A stretch of 64,000 nt of DNA from Gammaproteobacteria bacterium (GCA_017302255.1 JAFLDV010000011.1:42270-106269); one strand, 5' to 3'. Shown: positions 1-8,603, counted from the first letter of the stretch. Notes: generated by a model not told the origin, from the letters alone. Numbers and translations: made by a program.

Positions 1-105
1 ATTGCAAATCATAGGCTTGGTGTCACAGACTTCACTGATACTAATTTCTGTCTCGCCACACCCGCTTAACACAAAAATCCCCAACACCGGTAGCAATCTT
101 TTCAT
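1..105 (-). CDS. Putative lipoprotein, N-terminal part only (runs off window)
   Basis: Reading the minus strand from an ATG at 105 gives 35 codons with no stop before the window edge. The peptide begins MKRLLPVLGIFVLSGCGETE, a Sec/Spase II lipoprotein signal: two basic residues, a hydrophobic stretch, and lipobox LSGC with the lipidated Cys at residue 16. Gly-Glu follow the Cys, so there is no Asp+2 inner-membrane retention signal. A ribosome binding site, GGAGGG, lies about 4 bases before the ATG. The mature part visible contains two more cysteines (27 and 34), which could form a disulfide. The product cannot be identified from this much. The rest of the gene lies left of the window. Confidence 0.72.
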   Translation of the reverse strand, partial: MKRLLPVLGIFVLSGCGETEISISEVCDTKPMICN

Positions 106-158
106 ATGTCCCTCCAGCTCTTGTGCTATAGCTTATGCAATTATCCAGAAAAAATCAT

Positions 159-196
159 TTGTAATTGTTGTTGTAGGGTTACAGTTTCAATTACAA
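159..196. promoter_or_regulatory. Nested dyad-symmetric element upstream of GAPDH gene (HexR-like half sites)
   Basis: Seen: TTGTAATTG at 159-167 and its exact reverse complement CAATTACAA at 188-196, with TGTA/TACA at 172-175 and 180-183 placed symmetrically between them. All share one centre at about 177.5. The arms resemble halves of the HexR operator (TGTAAT-N3-ATTACA), and HexR is known to control central carbon genes including gap homologues in related bacteria. The halves are farther apart than in a standard HexR site, so this is only a candidate. Confidence 0.4.
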
Positions 197-258
197 TACG
201 CTGCCTTTATGGCACTGTACCCTGAATTCCTTAACCGAAAGAAGTAAAAGGCAACAGC

Positions 259-1710
259 ATGACCTTATCTCACGAAGAACAGTATCAACGCAGTTGGCAA
301 GAACGCCAAGAATACGCTGAAAACATGCAACCGATTATCGGCCGCCTGTATCGTAATAAGGGTGTCGAATTAGTTGTTTACGGCAAACCATTAGTGAATG
401 CCACAACTATTGATATCATTAAATCGCACAAAACAGTAGAACGTTTTGAACAGCAAAAACTGCGGCTCCGTGAGAGCTTCGTAGTGCTAGAAGCTATCGC
501 TAAGCTAGATTTAGCGCCAGGTCGTATCGACTTAGGCAAGTTAGCTTTTGCCTTTCATTATAAAAATGCCGCTGAAGGTCGCACTTTAGAGCAATATTTA
601 GAAACCGAACTTGCTGATTTATTACAGCAAGAAGATACAATGAAACCAACTGATGTTGTGCTCTACGGTTTTGGTCGTATCGGTCGTTTATTAGCACGCT
701 TAATGATAGAACGTTCAGGGCCAAGCGCCAAATTACGTCTTCGTGCAATCGTCGTTCGTGGCGGGCGTAAAGGCGATTTAGAAAAGCGCGCAAGCTTATT
801 ACGCCGTGATTCTATTCATGGTCCTTTCAACGGCAGCATTACCGTGGATAACGAAAATGGCGGTATCAAAGCGAATGGTACTTTCATCAAAGTTATTTAT
901 GCCGATTCTCCAGATCAAGTTGATTACACAGCATATGGCATTAATAACGCTTTAGTTGTTGATAACACAGGGATTTGGAAAGATGATAAAGAGTTATCAA
1001 TCCATTTCAAAGCCAAAGGCGCGGGTAAAGTATTATTAACTGCACCAGCAAAAGGCGACGTTAAAAACGTAGTTTATGGTGTTAACCATAAAATGATCAG
1101 TCCTGATGATCTCATCGTTTCAGCAGCAAGCTGCACAACAAATGCTATTACTCCGGTGTTAAAAGCGTTAAATGACGAATATGGTATCAAAAATGGTCAC
1201 GTTGAAACCGTCCATTCTTACACCAACGACCAGAACTTAATTGATAACTACCACAAAGCTGAACGTCGTGGTCGTGCTGCGCCGTTAAACATGGTTATCA
1301 CCTCTACTGGTGCCGCGTCAGCTGTCGCTAAAGCTTTACCAGAGTTAAAGGGCAAATTGACTGGTAACGCTATTCGCGTACCAACGCCAAACGTATCAAT
1401 GGCTATTTTGTCTTTGAATTTGAACAAAGAAACTAAGCGCGATGAGTTAAACGCTTACCTGCAAAAAGTCTCTTTATTCTCTGAATTACAAGACCAAATT
1501 GACTACACCAGTTCTACAGAAATCGTGTCGAGCGATTTAGTCGGCTCTCGTTATGCTGGTGTTGTCGACTCACAAGCAACAATCGCTGATGGTGATCGCT
1601 GTGTGTTGTACGTTTGGTATGACAACGAGTTTGGTTACAGCACGCAGGTAATCCGCGTGATGAACGAAATGGCTGGGATCACTTATCCGACTTTGCCATT
1701 AGCTCGATAA
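259..1710 (+). CDS. gap: Glyceraldehyde-3-phosphate dehydrogenase, long (N-terminally extended) form
   Basis: A phosphorylating GAPDH that interconverts glyceraldehyde-3-phosphate and 1,3-bisphosphoglycerate with NAD(P) in cytosolic glycolysis or gluconeogenesis. At 483 residues it is about 150 longer than the classic enzyme. The Rossmann motif GFGRIGR comes only at about residue 135, after a helical N-terminal extension of unknown role. The catalytic motif ASCTTN places the nucleophilic Cys at about 292, and the C-terminal signature WYDNEFGYS is present. This long form is known in Vibrio, Shewanella and Pseudomonas, usually beside a classic GapA, and may serve gluconeogenesis (inference). 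The ATG at 259 has a weak AAGG upstream. A nested dyad lies 60-100 bases before the gene, and a good terminator follows it. Confidence 0.93.
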   Translation: MTLSHEEQYQRSWQERQEYAENMQPIIGRLYRNKGVELVVYGKPLVNATTIDIIKSHKTVERFEQQKLRLRESFVVLEAIAKLDLAPGRIDLGKLAFAFHYKNAAEGRTLEQYLETELADLLQQEDTMKPTDVVLYGFGRIGRLLARLMIERSGPSAKLRLRAIVVRGGRKGDLEKRASLLRRDSIHGPFNGSITVDNENGGIKANGTFIKVIYADSPDQVDYTAYGINNALVVDNTGIWKDDKELSIHFKAKGAGKVLLTAPAKGDVKNVVYGVNHKMISPDDLIVSAASCTTNAITPVLKALNDEYGIKNGHVETVHSYTNDQNLIDNYHKAERRGRAAPLNMVITSTGAASAVAKALPELKGKLTGNAIRVPTPNVSMAILSLNLNKETKRDELNAYLQKVSLFSELQDQIDYTSSTEIVSSDLVGSRYAGVVDSQATIADGDRCVLYVWYDNEFGYSTQVIRVMNEMAGITYPTLPLAR

Positions 1711-1725
1711 GAGTTTAACCAGTCT

Positions 1726-1757
1726 AAGAAAGCCGCTTTTGCGGCTTTCTTTTTTTC
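1726..1757 (+). terminator. Rho-independent terminator after GAPDH gene
   Basis: Stem AAGAAAGCCGC / GCGGCTTTCTT with a TTTT loop, followed by a run of T. It lies 16 bases after the GAPDH stop. Confidence 0.9.
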
Positions 1758-1879
1758 CACGCAAGTCTATTGCAGGTTTGCTAGATGGTGCTCCCAGTTG
1801 AACTACTGGTCTATCAGTTTTCAAGTAATTGCATCTGTGCTAACCTGCGGCGTCTAAATATTTTTGGAAATTAATAAAC

Positions 1880-3004
1880 ATGAAAATTACCAGTAATTTT
1901 GATAGCGGTAATATCGAAGTTGTTTCAGCGGAACGAATTGATGATATCCAACTAAAAATCCGCAAAGACAACAATTCTGAATTTTATCAATGGTTTCATT
2001 TCCGTTTGCATTGTGATTCGTTCGAGCCGCATACCTTAAAAATTACCAACGTAAATACCTCCGCTTATCCAGGTGGCTGGGCTGATTACAAAGCAGTAGC
2101 TTCTTACGATCGTGAAACATGGTTTCGCGTTGATACCGAATATAACGGTTCTGAACTTGTGATAAAGCATTACCCTGAAGCGGCTTCTTGTTATTTTGCT
2201 TATTTTGCACCTTATAGTTATGAGCGCCACCTAGATTTATTAAGTCAGGCGCAAAACAGCGGCTGGACTCAATTGGTTGACCTAGGCGAAACCCTTGATG
2301 GCCGAGATATGTCGATGCTGATAGTCGGCGAGCCAGAAGAAGGTAAAAAGAAAATATGGGTAACTGCTCGTCAACATCCAGGCGAATCAATGGCTGAATG
2401 GTTTGTTGAAGGATTACTTGATCGTTTGCTTGACGAAGACGATGGCGTATCTCGTGAGTTATTAGCCAAGGCAGTGTTTTATATTGTGCCTAATATGAAC
2501 CCGGATGGCAGTGTACGTGGTCATTTGCGTACCAATGCCGTTGGCACCAATTTAAACCGCGAATGGGCAACTCCAACCATGGAAAAAAGCCCAGAAGTTT
2601 ATTTAGTACGGCAGAAGATGTTAGATATCGGCGTGGATATGTTCCTTGATATCCATGGTGATGAAAACTTGCCTTATAACTTTGTGGCGGGTGCTGAGGG
2701 TGTGCCTTCATATAATTCGAAAATGGCAGCGCTGGAAACAAGTTTTAAACAAACATTGTTAGCGGTAACTCCAGAATTCCAGACACAGTTCGGTTACGAA
2801 TTAGATGCTCCGGGTGAAGCCAATCTGACAATTGGTTCAACATGGGTGGCTGAACAATTTAAATGTTTATCCTATACCGTGGAAATGCCATTTAAAGACA
2901 ATGCTAATTTGCCAGACGTTGAGTTCGGATGGTCAGATGTTCGTTCGATGAAGTTCGGTGCTGACATGCTGATTGCTGTTCGCGCTGTTGTCGATTCATT
3001 GTAA
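1880..3004 (+). CDS. M14-family zinc carboxypeptidase, cytosolic carboxypeptidase-like
   Basis: A 374-residue metallopeptidase with no signal peptide, so probably cytoplasmic. The zinc ligands are visible as H166 and E169 in RQHPGES and H259 in DIHGDE. NPDGS and NLNRE are the substrate carboxylate-binding signatures of the M14 fold, and E335 in YTVEMPF is the likely catalytic base. The first 120 residues resemble the beta-sandwich domain that precedes the catalytic domain in CCP/AGTPBP1-like enzymes. Eukaryotic relatives remove glutamates from protein tails; the bacterial substrate is not known. It sits alone between two hairpins. The start has GGAAA about 10 bases upstream. Family assignment is firm, substrate is not. 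Confidence 0.88.
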   Translation: MKITSNFDSGNIEVVSAERIDDIQLKIRKDNNSEFYQWFHFRLHCDSFEPHTLKITNVNTSAYPGGWADYKAVASYDRETWFRVDTEYNGSELVIKHYPEAASCYFAYFAPYSYERHLDLLSQAQNSGWTQLVDLGETLDGRDMSMLIVGEPEEGKKKIWVTARQHPGESMAEWFVEGLLDRLLDEDDGVSRELLAKAVFYIVPNMNPDGSVRGHLRTNAVGTNLNREWATPTMEKSPEVYLVRQKMLDIGVDMFLDIHGDENLPYNFVAGAEGVPSYNSKMAALETSFKQTLLAVTPEFQTQFGYELDAPGEANLTIGSTWVAEQFKCLSYTVEMPFKDNANLPDVEFGWSDVRSMKFGADMLIAVRAVVDSL

Positions 3005-3025
3005 AAGCGTTCATGCAGATGCTAG

Positions 3026-3051
3026 TCAAAGGTGAACCAGTTCATCTTTGA
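3026..3051 (+). terminator. Hairpin after M14 peptidase gene, possible terminator
   Basis: A 12-base-pair stem (TCAAAGGTGAAC / GTTCATCTTTGA with one G-T pair) and a 2-base apex lie 22 bases past the stop. There is no T run, so termination would be weak or Rho-assisted. Confidence 0.4.
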
Positions 3052-3128
3052 CTGCGTTACTTACAGAGACCGTCTTTGCAATTTTTGTTAGTTACCATAT
3101 AGTGCCAAAGTTTTTAGGGGGGTAATCG

Positions 3129-3452
3129 ATGGCAATTGTTTCATGTCCTTTTTGTGGCAAAAAAATATCATCAAAAGCAGCAACTTGTAACCATTGTGGT
3201 CAAGGTCTCGCTGAAGTTACTCCAGAACAACTTGAACGTACAGATCGTGACCGTCAGCTAAAGCTTAATCAGAGTATCAATAATCATGCGATGATGGCTT
3301 TGCTTATATTCCTTGGTGCCTTTTTATATTTTTATTATAAAATGCCTGAGCCAGGCTCAACAGAACAAATCTTAAATTATACAGTGATGACCCTAAGCGC
3401 AATTTGGTACATCGTTTCGAAAGTTCGTATGATAATTTTTAAAAGGCAATAG
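3129..3452 (+). CDS. Zinc-ribbon membrane protein of unknown function
   Basis: A 107-residue protein. The N-terminus carries a rubredoxin-like zinc ribbon, CPFCGKK then CNHCGQG (four Cys, residues about 6-24). Two hydrophobic helices follow, at about 57-73 and 82-100. The layout is a cytosolic zinc knuckle tethered to the inner membrane. No specific function can be assigned. It has a very strong ribosome binding site (AGGGGGGT, 6 bases before the ATG) and ends one base before the start of yeaC, so the two are almost certainly cotranscribed with the DUF349 gene. Confidence 0.8.
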   Translation: MAIVSCPFCGKKISSKAATCNHCGQGLAEVTPEQLERTDRDRQLKLNQSINNHAMMALLIFLGAFLYFYYKMPEPGSTEQILNYTVMTLSAIWYIVSKVRMIIFKRQ

Positions 3453-3453
3453 C

Positions 3454-3735
3454 ATGGATTTCAATTCATTAGTGCTGGCCATGTCGGTTGATACCTACCA
3501 GAAGTTGCTCGAAGCAGTTTCAACACGCCGCTGGGCTGATGGCAGTTTGTTAAGTGAAGATCAACATGCCCAAAGCATGCAATTGGTGATGGCTTATCAA
3601 GCAAAAGTCCTTAAATCGGATGAACCTTTTACCATTGGTGCTGATGGTCAGATGGTAGTGAAGTCAAAAACAGAAATGAAAGCGCAATTTAGCGCTGATA
3701 ACGCAATAGCAAGGTTCGCTCATAATGATCTTTAA
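3454..3735 (+). CDS. yeaC: YeaC-like DUF1315 family protein
   Basis: A 93-residue soluble protein matching E. coli YeaC along its length: conserved blocks include YQKLLEAVSTRRWADG, LSEDQ, QLVMAYQAK and DGQMVVKSK. The function of the family is unknown. The start codon lies one base after the zinc-ribbon gene stop with AAGG upstream, and its last 11 bases overlap the DUF349 gene, so translational coupling is likely. Identification rests on remembered similarity to YeaC and is good. No catalytic residues can be named. Confidence 0.85.
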   Translation: MDFNSLVLAMSVDTYQKLLEAVSTRRWADGSLLSEDQHAQSMQLVMAYQAKVLKSDEPFTIGADGQMVVKSKTEMKAQFSADNAIARFAHNDL

Positions 3736-6454
3736 GCGCTGGTTTAAGCCAAAATGGCAAAACGAAAATGCCGCAATCCGTCAATTAGCCATTGCTGATC
3801 TGGACCACCAAACTCCGCAGCAGAAAGAAATTTTACATGAATTGGCCTTCAACGATGGTGCAGAGGCGGTTCGCCGAGCTGCGCTTGAACGATTAAACGA
3901 GTTCAGTCTATGGTGGCAAGCAAGCAAACATGAATCAGCGGACCGCTTAAAGCAATTTGCTGAGCAACAACTGATAAACATGTTGTTGGAAAATCGCGTA
4001 TCAGCGCAGTTGAAGCAACAGTTTATTGCCGAGTGTAACCGCAGTAGTGTATTAGAAAAGTTAGCGATAGCAGAAACTGATCCTCAGCTTAAGTTCGATT
4101 TGTTAGAAAGACTGGGTCGCCAAGACTTAGTGTTGCAGGCAATCCATGAACCTGTACTTGTGCTTGCGCAGAAGCAGCAATTAGTAGCTGCTATCCAAGA
4201 TGAAAAAGTATTAGAGAAGTTACTTAAATCAACAGAAGCAATTTTACACTCACAGATTTCTGCTCAATTAGCTGCGATACGCGAAGCTCGTCAAAAACCT
4301 GAACGAGTTCGTAAGCAAGTTGTTCTATTGCTGGCGAAGCTGAATGCTGTGCGCGAAAAAAACGATGTACTAGAAGCCGTGGAGGCTTTCGAACAAGGCA
4401 AACAGCAATGGCTCGGCTTGGCTACTGATTTGAATTGCCTCGACGATGCCGCTGACTTTATTGCAAAGTTCGATAAAATTTCTCAGCTTACAGATGCTTC
4501 ATTGGCACCGAAAATTGCACAAGCGCAAGCAATACGCGATAAAGCACTGTTAGCAGAACGCTCTTCACGAAATTATCAGCAATTTAGTGCGCAGTTAAAT
4601 TTATTGAGTCAACAACTTGGCAATGCGCTGAGTGAAGGGGATCTTGATAGGGCTGCTGCTCAGCAGGTTGCGCTCGATACTTTACAAAGTCAAATCGCAG
4701 GGGCAGAACTAAATTCTGAGCAATCTCGACTGCTAACGCAACTTTCTGCGCAAATACAGCAAAAATTAGACAAACTGCCAGAACTCGCTGAGGCTCTCGC
4801 TCAAGCTGCTCGTTTAATTGCAGAAATTTCTGCACAATCGTTGCCGGATGCCAGTCAAGTTGCCGCCGCTTATCAAGGCTTTGCTCAGTGGCAAAAAGCG
4901 TTTAAGCAACAAGCAAAAGCTATTGGTCAACTGATGCCAAGCCAATTCGTCGCTAGTTTTGATGAATTGGTAGCACAGTGGCAGCAACACTGCGAGCCAC
5001 TGCTGGCCGAACAGCAAAAGTCACAGCGTCAACTAAAGAGCAAACTTGCTGAATTTAAGCGATTGTACGATGCCGGTAAATATAATGTTTTATTCGGACT
5101 GTATAAGGGTATTGAGCAGCAATTTGCAGAGTTAACTACCGAGTTACAACAGCAGTTGCAAACGGAAAAAGATTCAGCTGCAGAATTGATTGAAAAACTT
5201 GCTGGTCTACAAGCTTATATTGCTACTCCTCGTAAGCAACAACTGTTGCAAGATGCGCAAGCGTTGATTACTGACGATTCCTACGCAATGCCTGAGCGTG
5301 CCGCGCAAATTAAACAATTGCGTAATACTTGGAATTCGCTAGGTCGTGCAGATGCTGAATTAGATGAAACTCTTAATCAGCAATTCAATCTCGCATGTGA
5401 GCAAGCATTTGCGCCATGTCGTGATTTCTTTGCAAAGCAAGAAGCTGAGCGTGTGGTAGCAGCTAAACAAAAAGCTGAGATCATTGCAAAATTGACTGGT
5501 TATGTTGCAGAAAATCTACGTGGTAAAGCGCTTGATCAGGCAATCCAACAAACGCAAAAGGATTGGGAGCAATCAGGGATTGCCGAAAAATCAGTTTATA
5601 GCGAGTTGCAACCGCAATATCACAGTTTAATGATGCAGCTGAAACAACAACAAACTGCTGAATTTAAAGCTAATGGCGAAGCTAAACAGCAACTTATCGA
5701 AAAAGCTGCAGCTTTGGTTTCGCATCCGGATACTGATAATCTAGTGCCAGCCGTTAAAGATTTACAAGCGCAATGGACCGCTGTTGGTTTTGCAGGACGC
5801 AAGATTGATCAACAACTTTGGGCAACATTCCGCGAACATTGTGATGCTATTTTTGCGCGTCGCACCGAAGTTCGCCAGCAACAACAGCAGCAAATGCTGC
5901 AACGTCGCCAAGAACTCGATGCTCAGTTTAAACAATTAAGCGAACTTGCAAATGCAGGAGATTCGTTAGTGTTAATTGAACAAGCGACAGCTGACTTAGC
6001 GGCATTTAGCGCTCAGGACGATGTCCGTAACGACCGTCAGTTAAGCCAAAAGACTCGCGATTTAAAAGCGTCTTTGCAAGAAAAGGCGAGTCAGTGGCAA
6101 GTCGATCATGAAAAAGCGGGCTATCAGCAGCTTTTTGCGGCCTTAGCAGAACCTGCAGTTGATGTTTCGCAACTGCCTGCGGTTTATCGACTGGTGTTTA
6201 ATCAGCAACAAGAGCGAGTATTATCACGTGCGGACCTAACTCTTGCTTTAGAGTGGGCTGCAGGTGCTTCATCACCTCAGAGCGAACAACCCCGTCGTCA
6301 ACAAGTGCAGATGCAGCTGTTGACTGATAAGCACAATAGCGGTGGTTCATGTTCACAAAATGAGTTGCTCGGTCGTTGGTTGCAGTTTGGCGCAGTAACC
6401 GAAGCTGAGTTGCCGTTGTTAGCTCGGGTAAAACAGTTATATTTACCAAGTTAA
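3725..6454 (+). CDS. DUF349 repeat protein, large coiled-coil protein
   Basis: A 909-residue, Gln- and Ala-rich, almost wholly helical protein with no signal peptide or membrane segment. DUF349-type modules can be recognised by their W-x(2)-x-G core: IKQLRNTWNSLG at about 527, QTQKDWEQSG at about 608, and VKDLQAQWTAVGFAGRK at about 677. The first 150 residues look like HEAT-style helical pairs. DUF349 proteins are widespread in gammaproteobacteria but their biochemical role is unknown to me. It overlaps yeaC by 11 bases and is the last gene of a three-gene run closed by a bidirectional terminator. The ATG is weakly supported by an AAGG 11 bases upstream; coupling to yeaC would compensate. Confidence 0.85.
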   Translation: MIFKRWFKPKWQNENAAIRQLAIADLDHQTPQQKEILHELAFNDGAEAVRRAALERLNEFSLWWQASKHESADRLKQFAEQQLINMLLENRVSAQLKQQFIAECNRSSVLEKLAIAETDPQLKFDLLERLGRQDLVLQAIHEPVLVLAQKQQLVAAIQDEKVLEKLLKSTEAILHSQISAQLAAIREARQKPERVRKQVVLLLAKLNAVREKNDVLEAVEAFEQGKQQWLGLATDLNCLDDAADFIAKFDKISQLTDASLAPKIAQAQAIRDKALLAERSSRNYQQFSAQLNLLSQQLGNALSEGDLDRAAAQQVALDTLQSQIAGAELNSEQSRLLTQLSAQIQQKLDKLPELAEALAQAARLIAEISAQSLPDASQVAAAYQGFAQWQKAFKQQAKAIGQLMPSQFVASFDELVAQWQQHCEPLLAEQQKSQRQLKSKLAEFKRLYDAGKYNVLFGLYKGIEQQFAELTTELQQQLQTEKDSAAELIEKLAGLQAYIATPRKQQLLQDAQALITDDSYAMPERAAQIKQLRNTWNSLGRADAELDETLNQQFNLACEQAFAPCRDFFAKQEAERVVAAKQKAEIIAKLTGYVAENLRGKALDQAIQQTQKDWEQSGIAEKSVYSELQPQYHSLMMQLKQQQTAEFKANGEAKQQLIEKAAALVSHPDTDNLVPAVKDLQAQWTAVGFAGRKIDQQLWATFREHCDAIFARRTEVRQQQQQQMLQRRQELDAQFKQLSELANAGDSLVLIEQATADLAAFSAQDDVRNDRQLSQKTRDLKASLQEKASQWQVDHEKAGYQQLFAALAEPAVDVSQLPAVYRLVFNQQQERVLSRADLTLALEWAAGASSPQSEQPRRQQVQMQLLTDKHNSGGSCSQNELLGRWLQFGAVTEAELPLLARVKQLYLPS

Positions 6455-6480
6455 CTCGCAGTAGATGACATCTACATCAA

Positions 6481-6508
6481 AAAACGCCCGTAAGGGCGTT
6501 TTTTTTGT
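6481..6508. terminator. Bidirectional terminator between DUF349 gene and ansA
   Basis: AAAACGCCC-GTAA-GGGCGTTTTTTTT has T runs on both strands. It lies between two convergent genes and can serve both. Confidence 0.92.
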
Positions 6509-6533
6509 GTTTGAACTGTACTGACTTTATGCA

Positions 6534-7550
6534 TTACAGAGTTAATTCGCCCCGCAGGTTTTGTTCAATTTTAATCCGGATCTCATCCGCAGATAGCGGT
6601 TGGCTCAATAAATAGTGCAATTTTGTCAGCGTTGCTTCTAAGGTCATATCATGGCCACTGCTGACACCACAAAGTGCAAGTGCATGCCCAGTTGCATAGC
6701 CGCCCATATTTACTTTGCCTTTGAAACATTGAGTACAGTTGACAATAACAGTGCCGCGCTCTGCTGCTTCAGTTAGCGCTGCTAAAATTGTCGGATCCTG
6801 TGGCGCATTGCCAACACCATACGACTTAATGATCAATGCTCTAACCGGTGCTGCCGCCATATTTTTAATAACATCAGGGCTAATGCCAGGATAAAGAGTT
6901 ACCACGCTGATTGGCTGCGGAGTAATTTCAGCGATGTCTAAAGCACGCTTAGGTTGCTCTTGAGTGCTTAAAACACCCGCATTTAGCTCGATGTGGATCC
7001 CTGCTTGTAATAGTGGCGGGAAGTTTGGGGAGGCAAAAGCATTAAAACCATCGGCATCTGCTTTGGTAGCTCGATTACCCCGGAACAATTGATTATTAAA
7101 GTACAGTGCAACTTCTGCGATTGGGTAATAGGCTGCTAAATATAATGAATTCAGCAAGTTCACCTGACCGTCGGAGCGCAGCTGTGCCAATGGAATTTGT
7201 GATCCAGTAATAATCACCGGCTTTTGCAGGTTTTCTAGCATAAATGACAATGCTGAGGCTGTGTAGGCCATGGTATCAGTGCCATGTAACACCACAAACC
7301 CATCATATTCTTCATAATTCGCTTGTATGTCTTTGGCTATTGCAAGCCAATGCGCTGGAGTCATGTCCGAAGAATCAATTACTGGATTGTACTCATGGAT
7401 ATCAAATTCTGGCATTTCTGCGCGATAGAATTCAGGCATTGCTTTGACGGTTTCAGTCAAAAACCCTGGAATAGGAATAAAGCCGTTTGCTGAATGTTGC
7501 ATACCGATGGTACCGCCAGTGTATGCAACGTAAATCCGTTTCTTCGCCAT
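6534..7550 (-). CDS. ansA: Type I (cytoplasmic) L-asparaginase
   Basis: Hydrolyses L-asparagine to aspartate and ammonia in the cytosol. The 338-residue length fits AnsA. Both catalytic threonine signatures are visible: YTGGTIGM near the N-terminus (Thr14) and LHGTDTMAYTAS at about residue 90. There is no signal peptide, which separates it from the periplasmic type II enzyme AnsB. The C-terminal part includes CTQCFKG and MGGYATG, typical of type I. The ATG at 7550 has AAGG about 7 bases upstream. It is convergent with the DUF349 gene and shares the terminator at 6481-6508. Confidence 0.95.
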   Translation of the reverse strand: MAKKRIYVAYTGGTIGMQHSANGFIPIPGFLTETVKAMPEFYRAEMPEFDIHEYNPVIDSSDMTPAHWLAIAKDIQANYEEYDGFVVLHGTDTMAYTASALSFMLENLQKPVIITGSQIPLAQLRSDGQVNLLNSLYLAAYYPIAEVALYFNNQLFRGNRATKADADGFNAFASPNFPPLLQAGIHIELNAGVLSTQEQPKRALDIAEITPQPISVVTLYPGISPDVIKNMAAAPVRALIIKSYGVGNAPQDPTILAALTEAAERGTVIVNCTQCFKGKVNMGGYATGHALALCGVSSGHDMTLEATLTKLHYLLSQPLSADEIRIKIEQNLRGELTL

Positions 7551-7685
7551 AATTGACCTTTGTTACTCAGACAAAAACTGCATCCATTCTAACGTGATAT
7601 TAAGACGATGTCAGGGTTGAACTATCGGAATGCCAGCGCTATTGCACAAAAGCTGAGCAAACAATCATTTTTGCCAAAAAAGGAC

Positions 7686-7714
7686 TTTACATCCAACGCT
7701 TCAGTTTTTAATAT
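7686..7714 (+). promoter_or_regulatory. Sigma70 promoter of tRNA-Ser
   Basis: TTTACA at 7686-7691 and TAATAT at 7709-7714 are separated by 17 bases, just upstream of the tRNA. Two small deviations from consensus. Confidence 0.7.
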
Positions 7715-7725
7715 GCATCCATCGC

Positions 7726-7816
7726 GGAGAGATGGCAGAGTGGTTTAATGCACCGGTCTTGAAAACCGGCGAGGGTTAGTAGCCCTTCAAGAGTTCGAAT
7801 CTCTTTCTCTCCGCCA
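7726..7816 (+). tRNA. tRNA-Ser (anticodon TGA)
   Basis: The acceptor GGAGAGA pairs with TCTCTCC, followed by G and an encoded CCA. The anticodon stem CCGGT/ACCGG encloses loop CTTGAAA with anticodon TGA, reading UCA and related Ser codons. The long variable arm GGGTTAGTAGCCC is typical of class II tRNA-Ser. The T arm AGAG-TTCGAAT-CTCT is intact. Confidence 0.96.
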
Positions 7817-7819
7817 CTT

Positions 7820-7847
7820 AAAACCACCAATTTGGTGGTTTTTTTGT
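7820..7847 (+). terminator. Terminator after tRNA-Ser
   Basis: AAAACCACCAA / TTTGGTGGTTTTTTT forms a stem with a T run starting a few bases after the tRNA CCA. Confidence 0.88.
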
Positions 7848-7949
7848 TTCTGTGATCCAGCAATAAATTGCTTAAAATTGCTCATAGCAAATTTGTCTAA
7901 GCTCAGTTATTCTCATCGTTGATAATTAAAACTATTCCGGAGCAAGCAA

Positions 7950-8603
7950 TTGATTAACGTGTTGTTGGTTGATGATCACGAATTGGTGCGTACAGGGATC
8001 AGTCGAATTTTAAAAGACGAGCGGGGCATTAAGGTGGTCGGCGAAGCAAGTTCAGGCGAAGAAGCCCTGCAATTTTGTCGCGACATTTCTACCAACCATG
8101 AATCTCCGGATGTTGTACTCATGGACATGCAAATGCCTGGTATCGGCGGTTTAAATGCCACCAAACGAATTCTGCATTATTGCCCAGACATTAAAATTCT
8201 TGCTTTGTCTGTTTCTTGTGAAGAGCCAATTCCTACAAAAGTGCTGCAATTAGGCGCTTCTGGATTTATTTCGAAAAAAGCAGCTCCTGCCGAAATGGTG
8301 CAAGCGATTAAAAAGGTTTACTCAGGCCAGCGCTATATTTCTGATGAAGTCGCGCAAAAAATAGCAATGAGCAAGATCCAATCGAGTGCAGAAAATCCGT
8401 TCAGCGAACTTTCTGATCGCGAAATGCAGATCATGCTGATGATTACTCAAGGCGAGAAAATTAACGATATTGCCGAAAAATTAAACGTCAGTCCTAAGAC
8501 CGTTAATTCCTATCGCTATCGTATGTTTGAAAAGCTGAAAATCGATGGTGATGTGGAGTTAACCCATTTAGCCATTCGTCATCGTATGATCAATATCAGT
8601 TGA
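7950..8603 (+). CDS. uvrY: UvrY/GacA-type response regulator
   Basis: Response regulator of the BarA/UvrY (GacS/GacA) system, which activates small RNAs that sequester CsrA. It has 217 residues: REC domain 1-125 with the acidic pocket (VDDHE), phospho-acceptor D59 in VVLMD and Lys in FISKK, then a LuxR-type helix-turn-helix (LSDREMQIMLMITQG...NVSPKTVNSYRYR). The start is TTG, with CGGAG 7-8 bases upstream; no ATG fits, and the E. coli protein begins with the same MINVLLVDDHELVR. A five-residue insertion precedes the acceptor Asp compared with E. coli. The stop overlaps the uvrC start (TGATG), forming the conserved uvrY-uvrC-pgsA operon. Confidence 0.95.
   Translation: MINVLLVDDHELVRTGISRILKDERGIKVVGEASSGEEALQFCRDISTNHESPDVVLMDMQMPGIGGLNATKRILHYCPDIKILALSVSCEEPIPTKVLQLGASGFISKKAAPAEMVQAIKKVYSGQRYISDEVAQKIAMSKIQSSAENPFSELSDREMQIMLMITQGEKINDIAEKLNVSPKTVNSYRYRMFEKLKIDGDVELTHLAIRHRMINIS

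Noticed and set aside
2..247. An 81-codon plus-strand frame at the left edge
   Set aside because: It is antisense to a convincing lipoprotein start with a ribosome binding site and crosses the control region of the GAPDH gene. It has no family features.
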